Source: Methanothermobacter sp. CaT2 (GTDB lineage: Archaea; Methanobacteriota; Methanobacteria; Methanobacteriales; Methanothermobacteraceae). From it: a stretch of DNA of 64,000 nt. Below the pieces are notes generated by a model, which was given only the letters and a program-made list of their open reading frames with translations, did not search any database and was not told where the DNA came from. The first letter of the stretch is position 1, and every line of letters starts with the position of its first letter. The position numbers and the translations under genes are program-made. This document shows, piece after piece, positions 48,190 through 56,827 of the stretch. The DNA is taken from NCBI RefSeq assembly GCF_000828575.1, contig NZ_AP011952.1, forward strand, positions 937,501-1,001,500. The letters are read 5' to 3'.

Positions 48190-49539
48190 ATGATATTTGA
48201 GATAATAAAATCTGAGGGGATATCCCATAACTCCTATTTTCTTGGTTCTGGTTCTGAGGCCGCGGTTGTGGATCCGAGAAGGGATGTTGATGTCTACCTG
48301 GAGCTTGCAGAGATGCACGGTGTCAGCATAAGGTACATCTTTGAGACCCACCGCAATGAGGACTACACCATCGGGTCAGCGGAGCTTGCACGCCACGTGG
48401 ATGCTGAGATACTCCACGGTTCAGCCCTCGACTTCAGGTATGGAACCCCTGTGAGGGAGGGTGACACCTTCAGTCTGGGAAGCCTTGAACTGGAGGTCCT
48501 TGAAACACCGGGTCACACCTATGAGAGCATATCCATTGCTGTGCGTGATACCAGCATATCTGACGAATGTCTGATGATCTTTGTGGGGGATGTGCTCTTC
48601 GCTGGTGAAACAGGGCGTGTTGACTTCTTTGGACCTGAAAAGATCCCTGAAACCGCCGGATTGCTCTATGATAGCATACATGAAAAGATACTCCCCCTGG
48701 GGGACCATGTGGTGATCTGCCCGGCCCACGGAGCGGGTTCAGTGTGCGGGGCCGAGATAAGGGATATGGACACAACCACAGCAGGCTATGAGAGGCTCAC
48801 AAACCCTTACCTCCAGATGGGGAGGGATGAGTTCATTGAATACAAGAAGTCGGAGAGGCTCTACACTCCCCCCTACTTCAGGAGGATGGAGGAGAACAAC
48901 CTCAGGGGAGTGAAGGTTAATAAATCTCACCTCGAAGCCCTCCCACTACAGGACTTCAGGGAGCTCATGGGGGAGGGCGCACAGGTTGTTGATGTCCGTA
49001 ACCCCACCAGTTTCTGCGGTGGCCACATACCCGGCAGCCTGAACATCTGGCAGGACGGATTCGCTGCCTTTGCAGGGTACTTCCTCAACTACGAGGACCC
49101 CATACTTTTAGTGGATGATGGAAGGGGTGTGGACTCCGTGCGGAGGTCCCTGATACGGCTGGGATATGACAACATGGCAGGCTACCTTGCAGGTGGATTC
49201 CCCCCATGGTACATGGCAGGACTTGAGATTCAGAAACTGGATGCCATCAGTGTCCATGAGTTAAGGGAAATGGAGGGTGACTTCCTCCTCCTGGACGTCC
49301 GGAAGATCACAGACAGGGAGAGGTTCCACATTGAGGGCTCAGAACACATCTGGGTCGGTGACCTGCCAGATAACATTGATTTGATTCCAGAGAAGGATGT
49401 TGTCATCTACTGTGACTCCGGTTACAAGTCAACCATAGCTGCGAGCATACTTGAAAGCCATGGGTTCAGGGTGAGTACCGTCCTTGGAGGTATTGGGGCC
49501 TGGCTGAGGGCCGGATACCCGGTGGTCGGTGATTTCTAA
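48190..49539 (+). CDS. Metallo-beta-lactamase-fold protein with two rhodanese domains
   Basis: About 450 residues. The N-terminal MBL domain has ETHRNEDYTIGS in place of the canonical HxHxDH metal motif, keeping only the first His and the Asp, while ETPGHTYES and CPAHGAGS still provide the other ligands. Two rhodanese domains follow. The first (QVVDVRNPTSFCGGHIPGS) lacks a cysteine in the active loop (LLVDDGRGV). The second (LLLDVRKITDRERFHIEGS) has Cys in VVIYCDSGYKS. This layout resembles persulfide-handling proteins, but the altered motif makes dioxygenase activity doubtful. ATG 48190 follows GGTGAGG. Confidence 0.85.
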   Translation: MIFEIIKSEGISHNSYFLGSGSEAAVVDPRRDVDVYLELAEMHGVSIRYIFETHRNEDYTIGSAELARHVDAEILHGSALDFRYGTPVREGDTFSLGSLELEVLETPGHTYESISIAVRDTSISDECLMIFVGDVLFAGETGRVDFFGPEKIPETAGLLYDSIHEKILPLGDHVVICPAHGAGSVCGAEIRDMDTTTAGYERLTNPYLQMGRDEFIEYKKSERLYTPPYFRRMEENNLRGVKVNKSHLEALPLQDFRELMGEGAQVVDVRNPTSFCGGHIPGSLNIWQDGFAAFAGYFLNYEDPILLVDDGRGVDSVRRSLIRLGYDNMAGYLAGGFPPWYMAGLEIQKLDAISVHELREMEGDFLLLDVRKITDRERFHIEGSEHIWVGDLPDNIDLIPEKDVVIYCDSGYKSTIAASILESHGFRVSTVLGGIGAWLRAGYPVVGDF

Positions 49540-49558
49540 ATAAAAGGGAGGTGAAATC

Positions 49559-50035
49559 ATGAGCATTGTTAAGATACCCCTCATGACAAAGGAAGAGTAT
49601 GACGAGTTCATAGCAGAGAACTTCATAAGCAGGATAGCCTTCAACGGGGACTATCCATACATAGCCCCCTTCCTCTACGTATTTGACGGGGAACACCTCT
49701 ACTTCCTCTCAACAAGATACGGCAGGAAGATAGAGCTTCTCAGGAGGAACCCCTACGTCGCCGTTGAAATTGAACACTACAGCGATGACCTCTCAGAGTA
49801 CCGCTTCGTTACACTGCAGGGCCAGATAGTGGAGGAGAAGGACCCCTCAACAAAGAGGCGCGTGAAGGAGATGTTCGCTGACCTCATAGAGAAGCGCGGC
49901 CTCTCCAGGAACATCCTCAAGGCCCTTGGACATTCACCGGAGGACCCCCTCACCTGTCTTGTGGAGATGGACCGGTCCTACGTCTGGAAACTTGTTGAAG
50001 TGGTTGATATAGTCGGGATAAAGAGTGGTGAGTGA
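49559..50035 (+). CDS. Pyridoxamine 5'-phosphate oxidase-like flavin-binding protein
   Basis: A 158-residue split-barrel flavoprotein. ISRIAFNGDYPYIAPFLYVF begins the barrel, LYFLSTRYGRKIELLRRNP carries the phosphate-contacting residues and VAVEIEHYSDD the next strand. Members bind FMN or F420, and the substrate here is unknown. ATG 49559 follows GGGAGGTG. It lies 19 bases after the MBL-rhodanese gene and is probably co-transcribed, suggesting a shared redox role. Confidence 0.85.
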   Translation: MSIVKIPLMTKEEYDEFIAENFISRIAFNGDYPYIAPFLYVFDGEHLYFLSTRYGRKIELLRRNPYVAVEIEHYSDDLSEYRFVTLQGQIVEEKDPSTKRRVKEMFADLIEKRGLSRNILKALGHSPEDPLTCLVEMDRSYVWKLVEVVDIVGIKSGE

Positions 50036-50045
50036 ATCTAATTGT

Positions 50046-50065
50046 CCGGGTGGATAACCACCCGG
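50046..50065 (+). terminator. Perfect hairpin between convergent genes
   Basis: CCGGGTGG-ATAA-CCACCCGG makes an 8-bp perfect stem with a 4-base loop eight bases after the flavoprotein stop. The following 200 bases are rich in GGTTAGGG and CCCTAA-type stretches, which can pair over a longer range, and contain no gene. Confidence 0.55.
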
Positions 50066-50281
50066 AAAAGGTTAGGGGGATGAATGTTAGAAAAAGGGTT
50101 AGGGTGGTTTTGAAGGAGTTTAAATGAAGGTTGGGGGGATGAACATCTACCTCCTTCACCTACCCTAATAATTCATACAATTCACATACCCTAAACCTTT
50201 TTTGTGAATGGAGTCACTGCAGGCGGTTCCTTTGTGATCCCCTCATGGACATGTGATGCTGCAGTGCATTTCCCTGTGAAG

Positions 50282-51127
50282 TCACTGAAGACCGAGGAGG
50301 GCTGTGATGGTCCTGCTGCCAGCTGCAAAGGCAATGAAGGTCACAGCCATGCCCACCTTTATGAGCTTTGATGTCCTGGATGCCGTAGCTCTATCCTGAC
50401 TCCTGAGGATCATGATGGCGGCCCGGAGGAAAACTGCCACTGCAAAGAGAAGCACCGGGATGTATAGAACCGAGAATACTCCGAGAATGTAGAGGCTGGG
50501 GCTTGTGAGGCTTGCGATCAGCATGAAAACCGCTGCCAGCAAACCCGAAACCCTCATCCCGTGGGTTATGGGGAGTGTTGTTGCACCCTCAGCCCGGTCC
50601 CCCTCCACATCCTCCATGTCCTTGACCACCTCCCTCGCCATGGTCATGAGGAATGCGTAGAGACCCAGGATGATTGAAACCCTCACCTCCCCCAGGACTA
50701 TGCCACCGAAGACGAAGCTGAGGCCCGTGAGGAATGATATTGTGATGTTACCCACCAGACACCTCCTCTTGAGGCTCCATGCATAGTAGACCATGAGGAG
50801 TGAACTTGAAACCACCACGAGGCCCGGGAGCAGGCCAAGATAGAATCCCGTGATGGAAGCCGCTGCGAAGAGGATAGCCGAGTAAATCCCGGCGGTGGCT
50901 CTGCTGATCCTCCCGGATGGTATGGGACGTTTGGGCCTGTTTATGGCGTCTATCTCATGGTCAAAGTAGTCATTTATCACATTCCCTGCACCTGTAGCCA
51001 TGAAGACAACTGCTGATGCCAGGAGCACTGCGGAATCGAATCTGCCCGTGATGAGGGCCATCAGTATAACTGTTATTACCGCCATGACGGCATTTACCGG
51101 TCTGAGTATCTCTATGTATGGATTCAT
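50282..51127 (-). CDS. UbiA-family prenyltransferase, likely digeranylgeranylglyceryl phosphate synthase
   Basis: A membrane protein of about 281 residues with 8-9 helices. NVINDYFDHEIDAINRPKRP contains the first Asp-rich prenyl-diphosphate motif, and VKDMEDVEGDRAEGATTLP the second. This matches archaeal (S)-2,3-di-O-geranylgeranylglyceryl phosphate synthase, which adds the second ether chain of archaeol. ATG 51127 has a perfect AGGAGGAG upstream. It is divergent from a polyprenol-kinase-like gene, also lipid-related. Confidence 0.87.
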   Translation of the reverse strand: MNPYIEILRPVNAVMAVITVILMALITGRFDSAVLLASAVVFMATGAGNVINDYFDHEIDAINRPKRPIPSGRISRATAGIYSAILFAAASITGFYLGLLPGLVVVSSSLLMVYYAWSLKRRCLVGNITISFLTGLSFVFGGIVLGEVRVSIILGLYAFLMTMAREVVKDMEDVEGDRAEGATTLPITHGMRVSGLLAAVFMLIASLTSPSLYILGVFSVLYIPVLLFAVAVFLRAAIMILRSQDRATASRTSKLIKVGMAVTFIAFAAGSRTITALLGLQ

Positions 51128-51252
51128 ATGAACTCCTCCTGAATATCCAGTGTAGAATCTTTCAATCATCAGTAAATAAAACCATGATCTCATCATGCAC
51201 ACGGAAACCCAAATCAAAACCCACTTATACCGTGAATTACTTCATAAATCCT

Positions 51253-51912
51253 ATGACTGGCAGTGACATTCTTGGGCTCCTGATGGTATATGTATATGTT
51301 GCAGTTTTATTACTTGTATCTGAGAGGCTCCTCGGTGATAGGCCAAATCTAAGCAGAAAGTTTGTGCATATAATGGTTGGGAACATCCTATTTATATTAC
51401 CACTCTTTGAGAGCCGCCTCGTCATAACATTCCTGGCAGCAGCCCCCTTCATCCTCATAACCTTCCTCCTAAGTCCCTACTCACCCCTCAAGGTGAAGCA
51501 CCGTGCCTCATCCTACGGACACGGCCTTGGACTCGTATATTATTCCATATCCTGGACCATCCTGGCATACCTCTTCTTTGAGGCCCCCTGGATTACAGGT
51601 ATAGGGATAGCAGCCATGTCCTACGGTGACGGGTTCGCAAGCCTGACGGGTGAGAGGTTCGGGAGGACAACCTTCAGTGTCCTGGGGGATAAGAAGAGCC
51701 TTGAGGGTTCACTTGGGATGTTCATCATCCTCCTGGTGATGCTCCCCGTGGTCCTCACCTACTACTCCCAGGGCTTCACCCCGTACCTTATCCTGGGGGT
51801 GGCCCTGGTATCAACTGTACTGGAGGCCCTCACCCCCCGGGGACTCGACAACCTGACTGCCTGCTTCGGGGCTGTTGCAGCATACATCCTACTTGGGGGA
51901 ATGGGGATTTGA
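51253..51912 (+). CDS. Membrane CTP-dependent polyprenol/dolichol kinase-like protein
   Basis: About 220 residues with six to seven helices. LSRKFVHIMVGNILFI and AMSYGDGFASLTGERFGRTT plus GDKKSLEGSLGMF are the conserved blocks of the SEC59/DGK1/phytol-kinase group, related to CDP-diacylglycerol synthases. A natural substrate may be geranylgeraniol or another prenol. A TATA-like ACTTATAC at about 51222-51229 puts the transcription start near ATG 51253, suggesting a leaderless message. A longer frame reaching 51118 has no start support. Confidence 0.75.
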   Translation: MTGSDILGLLMVYVYVAVLLLVSERLLGDRPNLSRKFVHIMVGNILFILPLFESRLVITFLAAAPFILITFLLSPYSPLKVKHRASSYGHGLGLVYYSISWTILAYLFFEAPWITGIGIAAMSYGDGFASLTGERFGRTTFSVLGDKKSLEGSLGMFIILLVMLPVVLTYYSQGFTPYLILGVALVSTVLEALTPRGLDNLTACFGAVAAYILLGGMGI

Positions 51913-52511
51913 GGTTCATAGTGATTGACGGCCTCGACGGAGCAGGGAAGGACACCCACGCGGAGCTGATAAGGAGGAGGTACCTTGAGAGGGGTGAGCA
52001 TGTCGTCTTCAGGTCCCACCCCGAGGATGACAACCCCTATGGTAAGAGGGCCAGGGAGGCCCTCCTCAGGGGTGGTAAGGTTAACCACATCAGGGCAGCC
52101 ATATTCTACGCCCTGGACGTCATAAGGTCCCTGTGGCTCTACCACTGGCGCTCCAATCCCGGACCGGATACACTCATATTCTCAAGGTACCTCATGGGTG
52201 TCGCCTACCTCCCTGGGCCCCTCTCATCAGTACTTTACCGTCTGCTATCAAGGGTTCTGCCCACAACAGAGTACATGTTCTTCCTGGACGTTTCCCCTGA
52301 GGAGTCCCTGAGGCGGCTGATGGAGAGGGATGAACATGAAATGTTTGAAAACCTCGATGACCTCACCAGCACCCGGGAGAAGGCCCTCAGACTTGCAGAT
52401 GGATGGTACATCATAAACACCGAGGACCCCATCGAGGACGTGCAGAGGAGGATTGATGAGATCCTGGACAGACTTGACGGTGATGTATATGAAGATAACG
52501 TGCCTTGTTGA
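51909..52511 (+). CDS. tmk: Thymidylate kinase
   Basis: Phosphorylates dTMP to dTDP; 200 residues. The P-loop is IDGLDGAGKDTHAELIRRR, FRSHPEDDNPYG is the DR-type substrate loop and FFLDVSPEESLRRLMERD the start of the lid region. The TTG start at 51909 overlaps the upstream stop (TTGA), so translation is coupled to the kinase-like membrane protein. The end overlaps the following MBL gene by about 23 bases. Confidence 0.87.
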   Translation: MRFIVIDGLDGAGKDTHAELIRRRYLERGEHVVFRSHPEDDNPYGKRAREALLRGGKVNHIRAAIFYALDVIRSLWLYHWRSNPGPDTLIFSRYLMGVAYLPGPLSSVLYRLLSRVLPTTEYMFFLDVSPEESLRRLMERDEHEMFENLDDLTSTREKALRLADGWYIINTEDPIEDVQRRIDEILDRLDGDVYEDNVPC

Positions 52512-53271
52512 GGATAGAGCAAGACCACCCCTCCGGGCCGAGCATGGACTGTCACTCCACATTGAGGGTGATGTGAACATACTCTTTGATACCGGTCAGA
52601 GCGGACTCCTCATGGAGAATGCTGAGCTGCTTGGTGTTGACCTGGGGGATGTGGACCTGGCCATCCTTTCCCATGGACACTACGACCATGGCGGCGGCCT
52701 GACCCATTTCATGGAGATAAATGAAAACGCCGAGGTATTAACCGGTGAAGGAGCGTTCAGGGGGCGATGGGCTGTTGAGGACGGTGCTGAGAGGTTCATA
52801 GGAATTGAGGAGATAACAGATCCCAGGATAAGGCTCATTGATGAGGATACGGTGATCCATGAGGGCTACACCATCCTGAAGGGTTTCAGTGGTCCATTCA
52901 GAAGACCCCTGGGTAACAGGACCCTCTTCATGGAGTCAGCGCAGGGTCTGGTTCCTGACACCTTCGATGATGAACTGGTCCTTGTCATTGATGGTCAGGG
53001 TGGGCTTACTGTTGTGACCGGTTGCTCACATAATGGCATACTGAACATACTGGGCACTGTGCGGGACCATTTCCCTGACAGGGAGATTGGAACGGTCGTG
53101 GGGGGCCTCCATATCTCAGGGGATGCACTGTATGTGGCCAGTGAGATCCAGGAATTTGAGGTTGGAAAGATTTACACGGGCCACTGCACCTCAGAGGAGG
53201 CATTTAAAGTTCTGGGCAGATCATGTAATGTAAATGTGCTCAGAACAGGAACTGTCATCGAGGTTGATTAA
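52489..53271 (+). CDS. Metallo-beta-lactamase-fold hydrolase (COG1237 type)
   Basis: About 260 residues. ILSHGHYDHGGGL is the full HxHxDH metal motif, NILFDTGQSG the strand before it, VTGCSHNGILN and GGLHISG and YTGHCTS supply the remaining ligands. COG1237 members are named as dihydropterin- or RFA-P-related synthases in methanogens, where they may act in methanopterin synthesis; this is not proven for this protein. ATG 52489 is preferred, with GGTGAT five bases upstream. The gene overlaps tmk. Confidence 0.85.
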   Translation: MKITCLVEDRARPPLRAEHGLSLHIEGDVNILFDTGQSGLLMENAELLGVDLGDVDLAILSHGHYDHGGGLTHFMEINENAEVLTGEGAFRGRWAVEDGAERFIGIEEITDPRIRLIDEDTVIHEGYTILKGFSGPFRRPLGNRTLFMESAQGLVPDTFDDELVLVIDGQGGLTVVTGCSHNGILNILGTVRDHFPDREIGTVVGGLHISGDALYVASEIQEFEVGKIYTGHCTSEEAFKVLGRSCNVNVLRTGTVIEVD

Positions 53272-53382
53272 AAAAAGACCCGTGGCGACATCAAACATTA
53301 CCCTGCTTAACCTGTTGAAAACAAAGCAGCTCTGGAACTCAGGTGACCGGTTCAGCACTCCCTAATAGCTGCAAGCATGCGC

Positions 53383-53643
53383 TCATATCAGGTACATGGT
53401 AATTATAACTAATGTAATTAAAATTATGAGCAAGCTCCAGTATAAAGGATGATCATATTTTGATCCCTTCTCCCCTCTCCTTCCTGGAATGACGGTGAAT
53501 GCCCAGTAGATGATTATATAGACGAGAACATCCCTGGATAGGATATCTGATGGGATGAGAAGAAGATTCTTCAGTACAATAACTAATCCCACCAGACAAA
53601 GTCCCGCCACTAGGGATACCTTATTCTGGTCTGATAGTCTCAT
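53383..53643 (-). CDS. Small three-helix membrane protein of unknown function
   Basis: An 86-residue hydrophobic protein with three clear segments (VSLVAGLCLVGLVIVLKNLL, LVYIIIYWAFTVIPG, WSLLIILITLVIITMYL) and a charged loop GRRGEKGSKYDH between the second and third. I recognise no family. It stands alone on the minus strand; TATA-like sequence upstream is weak. The coding call rests on length, frame and membrane pattern. Confidence 0.55.
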   Translation of the reverse strand: MRLSDQNKVSLVAGLCLVGLVIVLKNLLLIPSDILSRDVLVYIIIYWAFTVIPGRRGEKGSKYDHPLYWSLLIILITLVIITMYLI

Positions 53644-54121
53644 GATCTATCATTTTTATATCGGCAGGTACATAACTGTAACCCTGATCTCCGCCGACCA
53701 GGATGGGGCTCCTATGATCCTCAGTTGAATGGGCTGGAGTTAATTTAATTGCTAAGGTTTCAGCTGGCTTCTAACCTCTAAAATCTCGAAGATCATAGCA
53801 TTCTCTCAAAAATAGCCGATGCATATGCTTGAATACAGGGAGTGCATGGAATCCGGCGGTTATGACTACAAATCTCAAACTGGCCCCATGGAGTGCATTG
53901 AGGACCGGAATTCAAATTTTTTTTTAACAGTAAATAGCCGGCTAGCTTACCTCTACCTTTTTTCTTCTGAAACCCATGCCTCATCATCAGTTGCCATCCA
54001 GGCCACCTGACGCTACGGACAGTTCATTAAATAATATCTTATCGGAGAAAGGAGGGATGATATATGACAAAAAGAATCCGCACCGTGATATTTATTAAAT
54101 CATATCTCCATATATATCAAC
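53644..54121. other. Long intergenic stretch without a convincing gene
   Basis: About 480 bases. A plus-strand frame at 53819-54010 (63 codons, with ECMESGGYDY and GPMECIED) and an opposing frame at 53793-53987 both exist, but neither has a ribosome binding site and the cysteine-containing plus frame is broken by an oligo-T tract (53917-53926). It could be a decayed secreted-protein fragment. The last 40 bases hold TATA-like TTTATTAAAT (54091-54100) for the gene at 54122. Confidence 0.4.
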
Positions 54122-54997
54122 ATGAGAGGCTGGGTTCTGTTTATCATCGTACTCATAACCATTACCTGTGCCTCAGCTGCATACTCACATCAGCCGAGGC
54201 TGGTAACAGGGTCAGACGAGGTCATTGTACAGAACCCTGAAGTTTCACAGGCATTCTACGGTGAGCTGAAGGGAAAACCTGTCTACTTCAGGATAACGTC
54301 AGACAGGCCCTTCAGGTTATACGTGAACATACTTGTCCCCTACTCTCCAGATGCAGAGCCCGTGTATGTGGACATAATAAGGGGTGACGGTAAGGTCATA
54401 GGGACCCTCAAGGGTAACATCAGCACCTGGGAGCCCTACTTTGAAGAATTCGGTGGCGACTACTACCTCAAGGGCCCGGAGTTCAACGGTACCGTTGATG
54501 CAGGCACATACCGGCTGAAGGTATACAGTCCCGCAAACAGGGAAAAGTTCTCCCTTGCTGTGGGTAGCATTGAATCCTTCCCACCGGATGAGTCCCTGAA
54601 GGCACTGGTGCTGCTCCCGGTGCTTAAATCAGAGATATTCCAGGTGCCGGTCATTCTCCTCTTCACACAGTTCCTGGGCATGATACTGGGTATGGGATCA
54701 TTCACAGTTATCCTGCTACTCTCACGGCTGAAACTCGGATCAGAGGATGTTTACAGGCCACTTGTTAAGCTGGGGTGGGCCGGGATCATCCTGACGGCCG
54801 TTGCCTGGATACTAACCTACATTAAAAACCCCCTCAACATACTGGGTAACGTTGAAAACCTCATTCTAATATTGATCATAATTTTAACCTGGCGCTTCAA
54901 TGCAGCCCTCCCCGATTATCAGAGATTCAGGGGTCCCTTCACGCTACTTATGTGGCTCCTCTTCCTCCTGATAAGGGTGAGCCTCATCTTCTACTGA
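54122..54997 (+). CDS. Membrane protein with signal peptide and extracellular beta domain
   Basis: A 291-residue protein. It has a signal peptide (WVLFIIVLITITCASA), an extracytoplasmic beta-rich domain of about 150 residues ending in VDAGTYRLKVYSPANREKFS, and then four or five membrane helices from residue about 175. I do not recognise the family. The predicted transcription start from TTTATTAAAT falls almost on ATG 54122, implying a leaderless message. Possible envelope sensor or assembly factor, unproven. Confidence 0.75.
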   Translation: MRGWVLFIIVLITITCASAAYSHQPRLVTGSDEVIVQNPEVSQAFYGELKGKPVYFRITSDRPFRLYVNILVPYSPDAEPVYVDIIRGDGKVIGTLKGNISTWEPYFEEFGGDYYLKGPEFNGTVDAGTYRLKVYSPANREKFSLAVGSIESFPPDESLKALVLLPVLKSEIFQVPVILLFTQFLGMILGMGSFTVILLLSRLKLGSEDVYRPLVKLGWAGIILTAVAWILTYIKNPLNILGNVENLILILIIILTWRFNAALPDYQRFRGPFTLLMWLLFLLIRVSLIFY

Positions 54998-55198
54998 TCT
55001 GGAAGCGTTAATCCTACTGCTTCTGTGATTATCCCCTCATCAGGACATATAAAATGAGTGCGCAGATTCCTATGCAATTGAGAGGTTTCAGGGAAGGGCG
55101 AAACATTTAATAGTTTAATATGCAAATCTTAAAAAGTAGGTTGATCAATTTATAGCCTTGATTTTATGATTATCACAAGTCTCTGAAAGGTGTTTCAA

Positions 55199-56296
55199 TT
55201 GGATAAGATAAAGATCGCGATAGTAGGTGTGGGAAACTGTGCCAGCTCCCTGATTCAGGGGATATACTATTACCGTAATAAGGGTGCCGGTGACTCGATA
55301 GGTCTCATGCACTGGGATATAGGCGGCTATGAACCCGGCGATATTGAGGTCGTTGCTGCCTTCGATATTGATAGGCGGAAGGTTGGCCGGGATGTGAGTG
55401 AGGCCATATTCGCCCCACCAAACTGTACAGCAGTCTTCTGCGATGACGTCCCGGAAATGGGTGTTGAGGTGTCCATGGGGCATGTCCTTGATGGTGTGGC
55501 CCCCCACATGAAGGACTACCCTGAAAAACAGACCTTCGTGGTTGCGGATGAGGAACCCGTGGATGTCGTTGAGGTCCTCCGGGAGAGCGGGGCTGAGATA
55601 CTCCTCAACTATCTGCCGGTGGGTTCAGAGGAGGCCGCAAGGTTCTATGCCCGCTGCGCCCTTGAGGCGGGGGTAGCCTACATAAACAACATGCCTGTAT
55701 TCATTGCAAGTGACCCTGAATGGGCTGCCAGATTCCAGGAGAAGGGCATACCCATAGTCGGTGATGACATAAAGGCCCAGCTGGGGGCCACCATAACCCA
55801 CAGGACCCTCACAAACCTCTTCAAGAGGAGGGGTGTTAAACTCGACCGCACCTACCAGATAAACACTGGTGGGAACACTGATTTCCTCAACATGCTGAAC
55901 CGTGACCGTCTGGACTCAAAGAAGGAGTCCAAGACCGAAGCTGTCCAGTCAATACTTGGTGAGGACCGCCTGGATGATGAGAACATCCACATAGGGCCAA
56001 GTGACTACATACCCTGGCAGAAGGATAACAAGATCTGCTTCCTGAGGATGGAGGGCAGGCTCTTCGGGGACGTCCCCATGAACCTTGAGCTCAGGCTGAG
56101 TGTTGAGGATTCCCCCAACTCTGCGGGCTGTGTTATTGACGCCATAAGGTGCTGCAAGCTGGCCATTGACCGGGGTATCGGTGGGCCCCTGACCTCCATA
56201 TCATCCTATACAATGAAGCATCCCCCGGTCCAGTACACTGACGACGTGGCAGCGCGTATGGTGGATGAATTCATTGCCGGTGAAAGGGAGAGATAA
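55199..56296 (+). CDS. ino1: Inositol-3-phosphate synthase (myo-inositol-1-phosphate synthase)
   Basis: Converts glucose-6-phosphate to inositol-3-phosphate, the precursor of archaeal inositol lipids. About 365 residues. The N-terminal Rossmann motif is [51 protein letters not shown] and [11 protein letters not shown] contain the active-site lysines and metal contact region. TTG at 55199 is preferred because AAAGGTG precedes it. A TATA-like TTTAATATG near 55115-55123 lies upstream. Confidence 0.93.
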   Translation: MDKIKIAIVGVGNCASSLIQGIYYYRNKGAGDSIGLMHWDIGGYEPGDIEVVAAFDIDRRKVGRDVSEAIFAPPNCTAVFCDDVPEMGVEVSMGHVLDGVAPHMKDYPEKQTFVVADEEPVDVVEVLRESGAEILLNYLPVGSEEAARFYARCALEAGVAYINNMPVFIASDPEWAARFQEKGIPIVGDDIKAQLGATITHRTLTNLFKRRGVKLDRTYQINTGGNTDFLNMLNRDRLDSKKESKTEAVQSILGEDRLDDENIHIGPSDYIPWQKDNKICFLRMEGRLFGDVPMNLELRLSVEDSPNSAGCVIDAIRCCKLAIDRGIGGPLTSISSYTMKHPPVQYTDDVAARMVDEFIAGERER

Positions 56297-56339
56297 TCCC
56301 TTCACAGAATTCTCTTTTTTAAAAATACAACTTTAGAAT

Positions 56340-56421
56340 CCCTGAAAATCTTCTTACCAGAATTCCATACATACAAAAAAAACCTTAGAAACGATCCCCT
56401 GAAAATCTTCTTACCAGAATT
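56340..56421. repeat. Perfect 25-base direct repeat in the ino1-ferredoxin gap
   Basis: The 25 bases beginning CCCTGAAAATC and ending ACCAGAATT occur at 56340-56364 and again at 56397-56421, identical, with a 57-base offset. The short TTAGAA before each is also shared in part. The site lies between convergent genes; no gene or known signal explains it. Confidence 0.9.
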
Positions 56422-56465
56422 ATCATATACAGAAATAAGGAATAAATAAAGGGTCTGTAAGGGAA

Positions 56466-56651
56466 TCAGTCCTCTTCAACCTCTATGCACTCGTTTGGAC
56501 ATACGTCCATGCACACCTCACATTCATTGCATTCCTCAGGGTGCTGGACCTCGAGCTTACCATCAACTATTATGAGTACCTCCATCGGGCATACATCAAC
56601 ACATTCTCCACATGCATCACATTCATCATAATCTATGATTATCTTTGCCAT
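56466..56651 (-). CDS. 2[4Fe-4S] ferredoxin
   Basis: A 61-residue electron carrier with two clusters: CDACGECVDVCP and CNECEVCMDVCPNEC, the CxxCxxCxxxCP pattern repeated. ATG 56651 has AGGGAGAA upstream; the frame reaches further up but without a site. It stands next to pycB, in a divergent arrangement, and could serve pyruvate or CO2-fixing enzymes, though this is inferred only from place. Confidence 0.95.
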   Translation of the reverse strand: MAKIIIDYDECDACGECVDVCPMEVLIIVDGKLEVQHPEECNECEVCMDVCPNECIEVEED

Positions 56652-56787
56652 TTTTGATTCTCCCTTAAAATTCCATGTAAATTTAATTGTTAGGATTATG
56701 ATTTCATCCCTTATAACCATTATACGTTGTAGTACAGAGTTCTGATGAATTAATACATCTGCTGTGTATTTAAGGAAGTTCCTACTA

Positions 56788-56798
56788 TGTATATAAAG
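56788..56798 (+). promoter_or_regulatory. TATA box of pycB
   Basis: TGTATATAAAG lies 30-40 bases before ATG 56828, putting transcription start near 56820. The leader is then too short for more than the GAGGGTCA ribosome binding site. Confidence 0.6.
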
Positions 56799-56827
56799 AA
56801 TCTAATTGATCTCATGAGAGGGTCACG

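Noticed and set aside
53793-54010. Two opposing small frames in the gap before 54122
   Set aside because: Neither has a ribosome binding site or recognisable domain, and an oligo-T run crosses the plus-strand frame.
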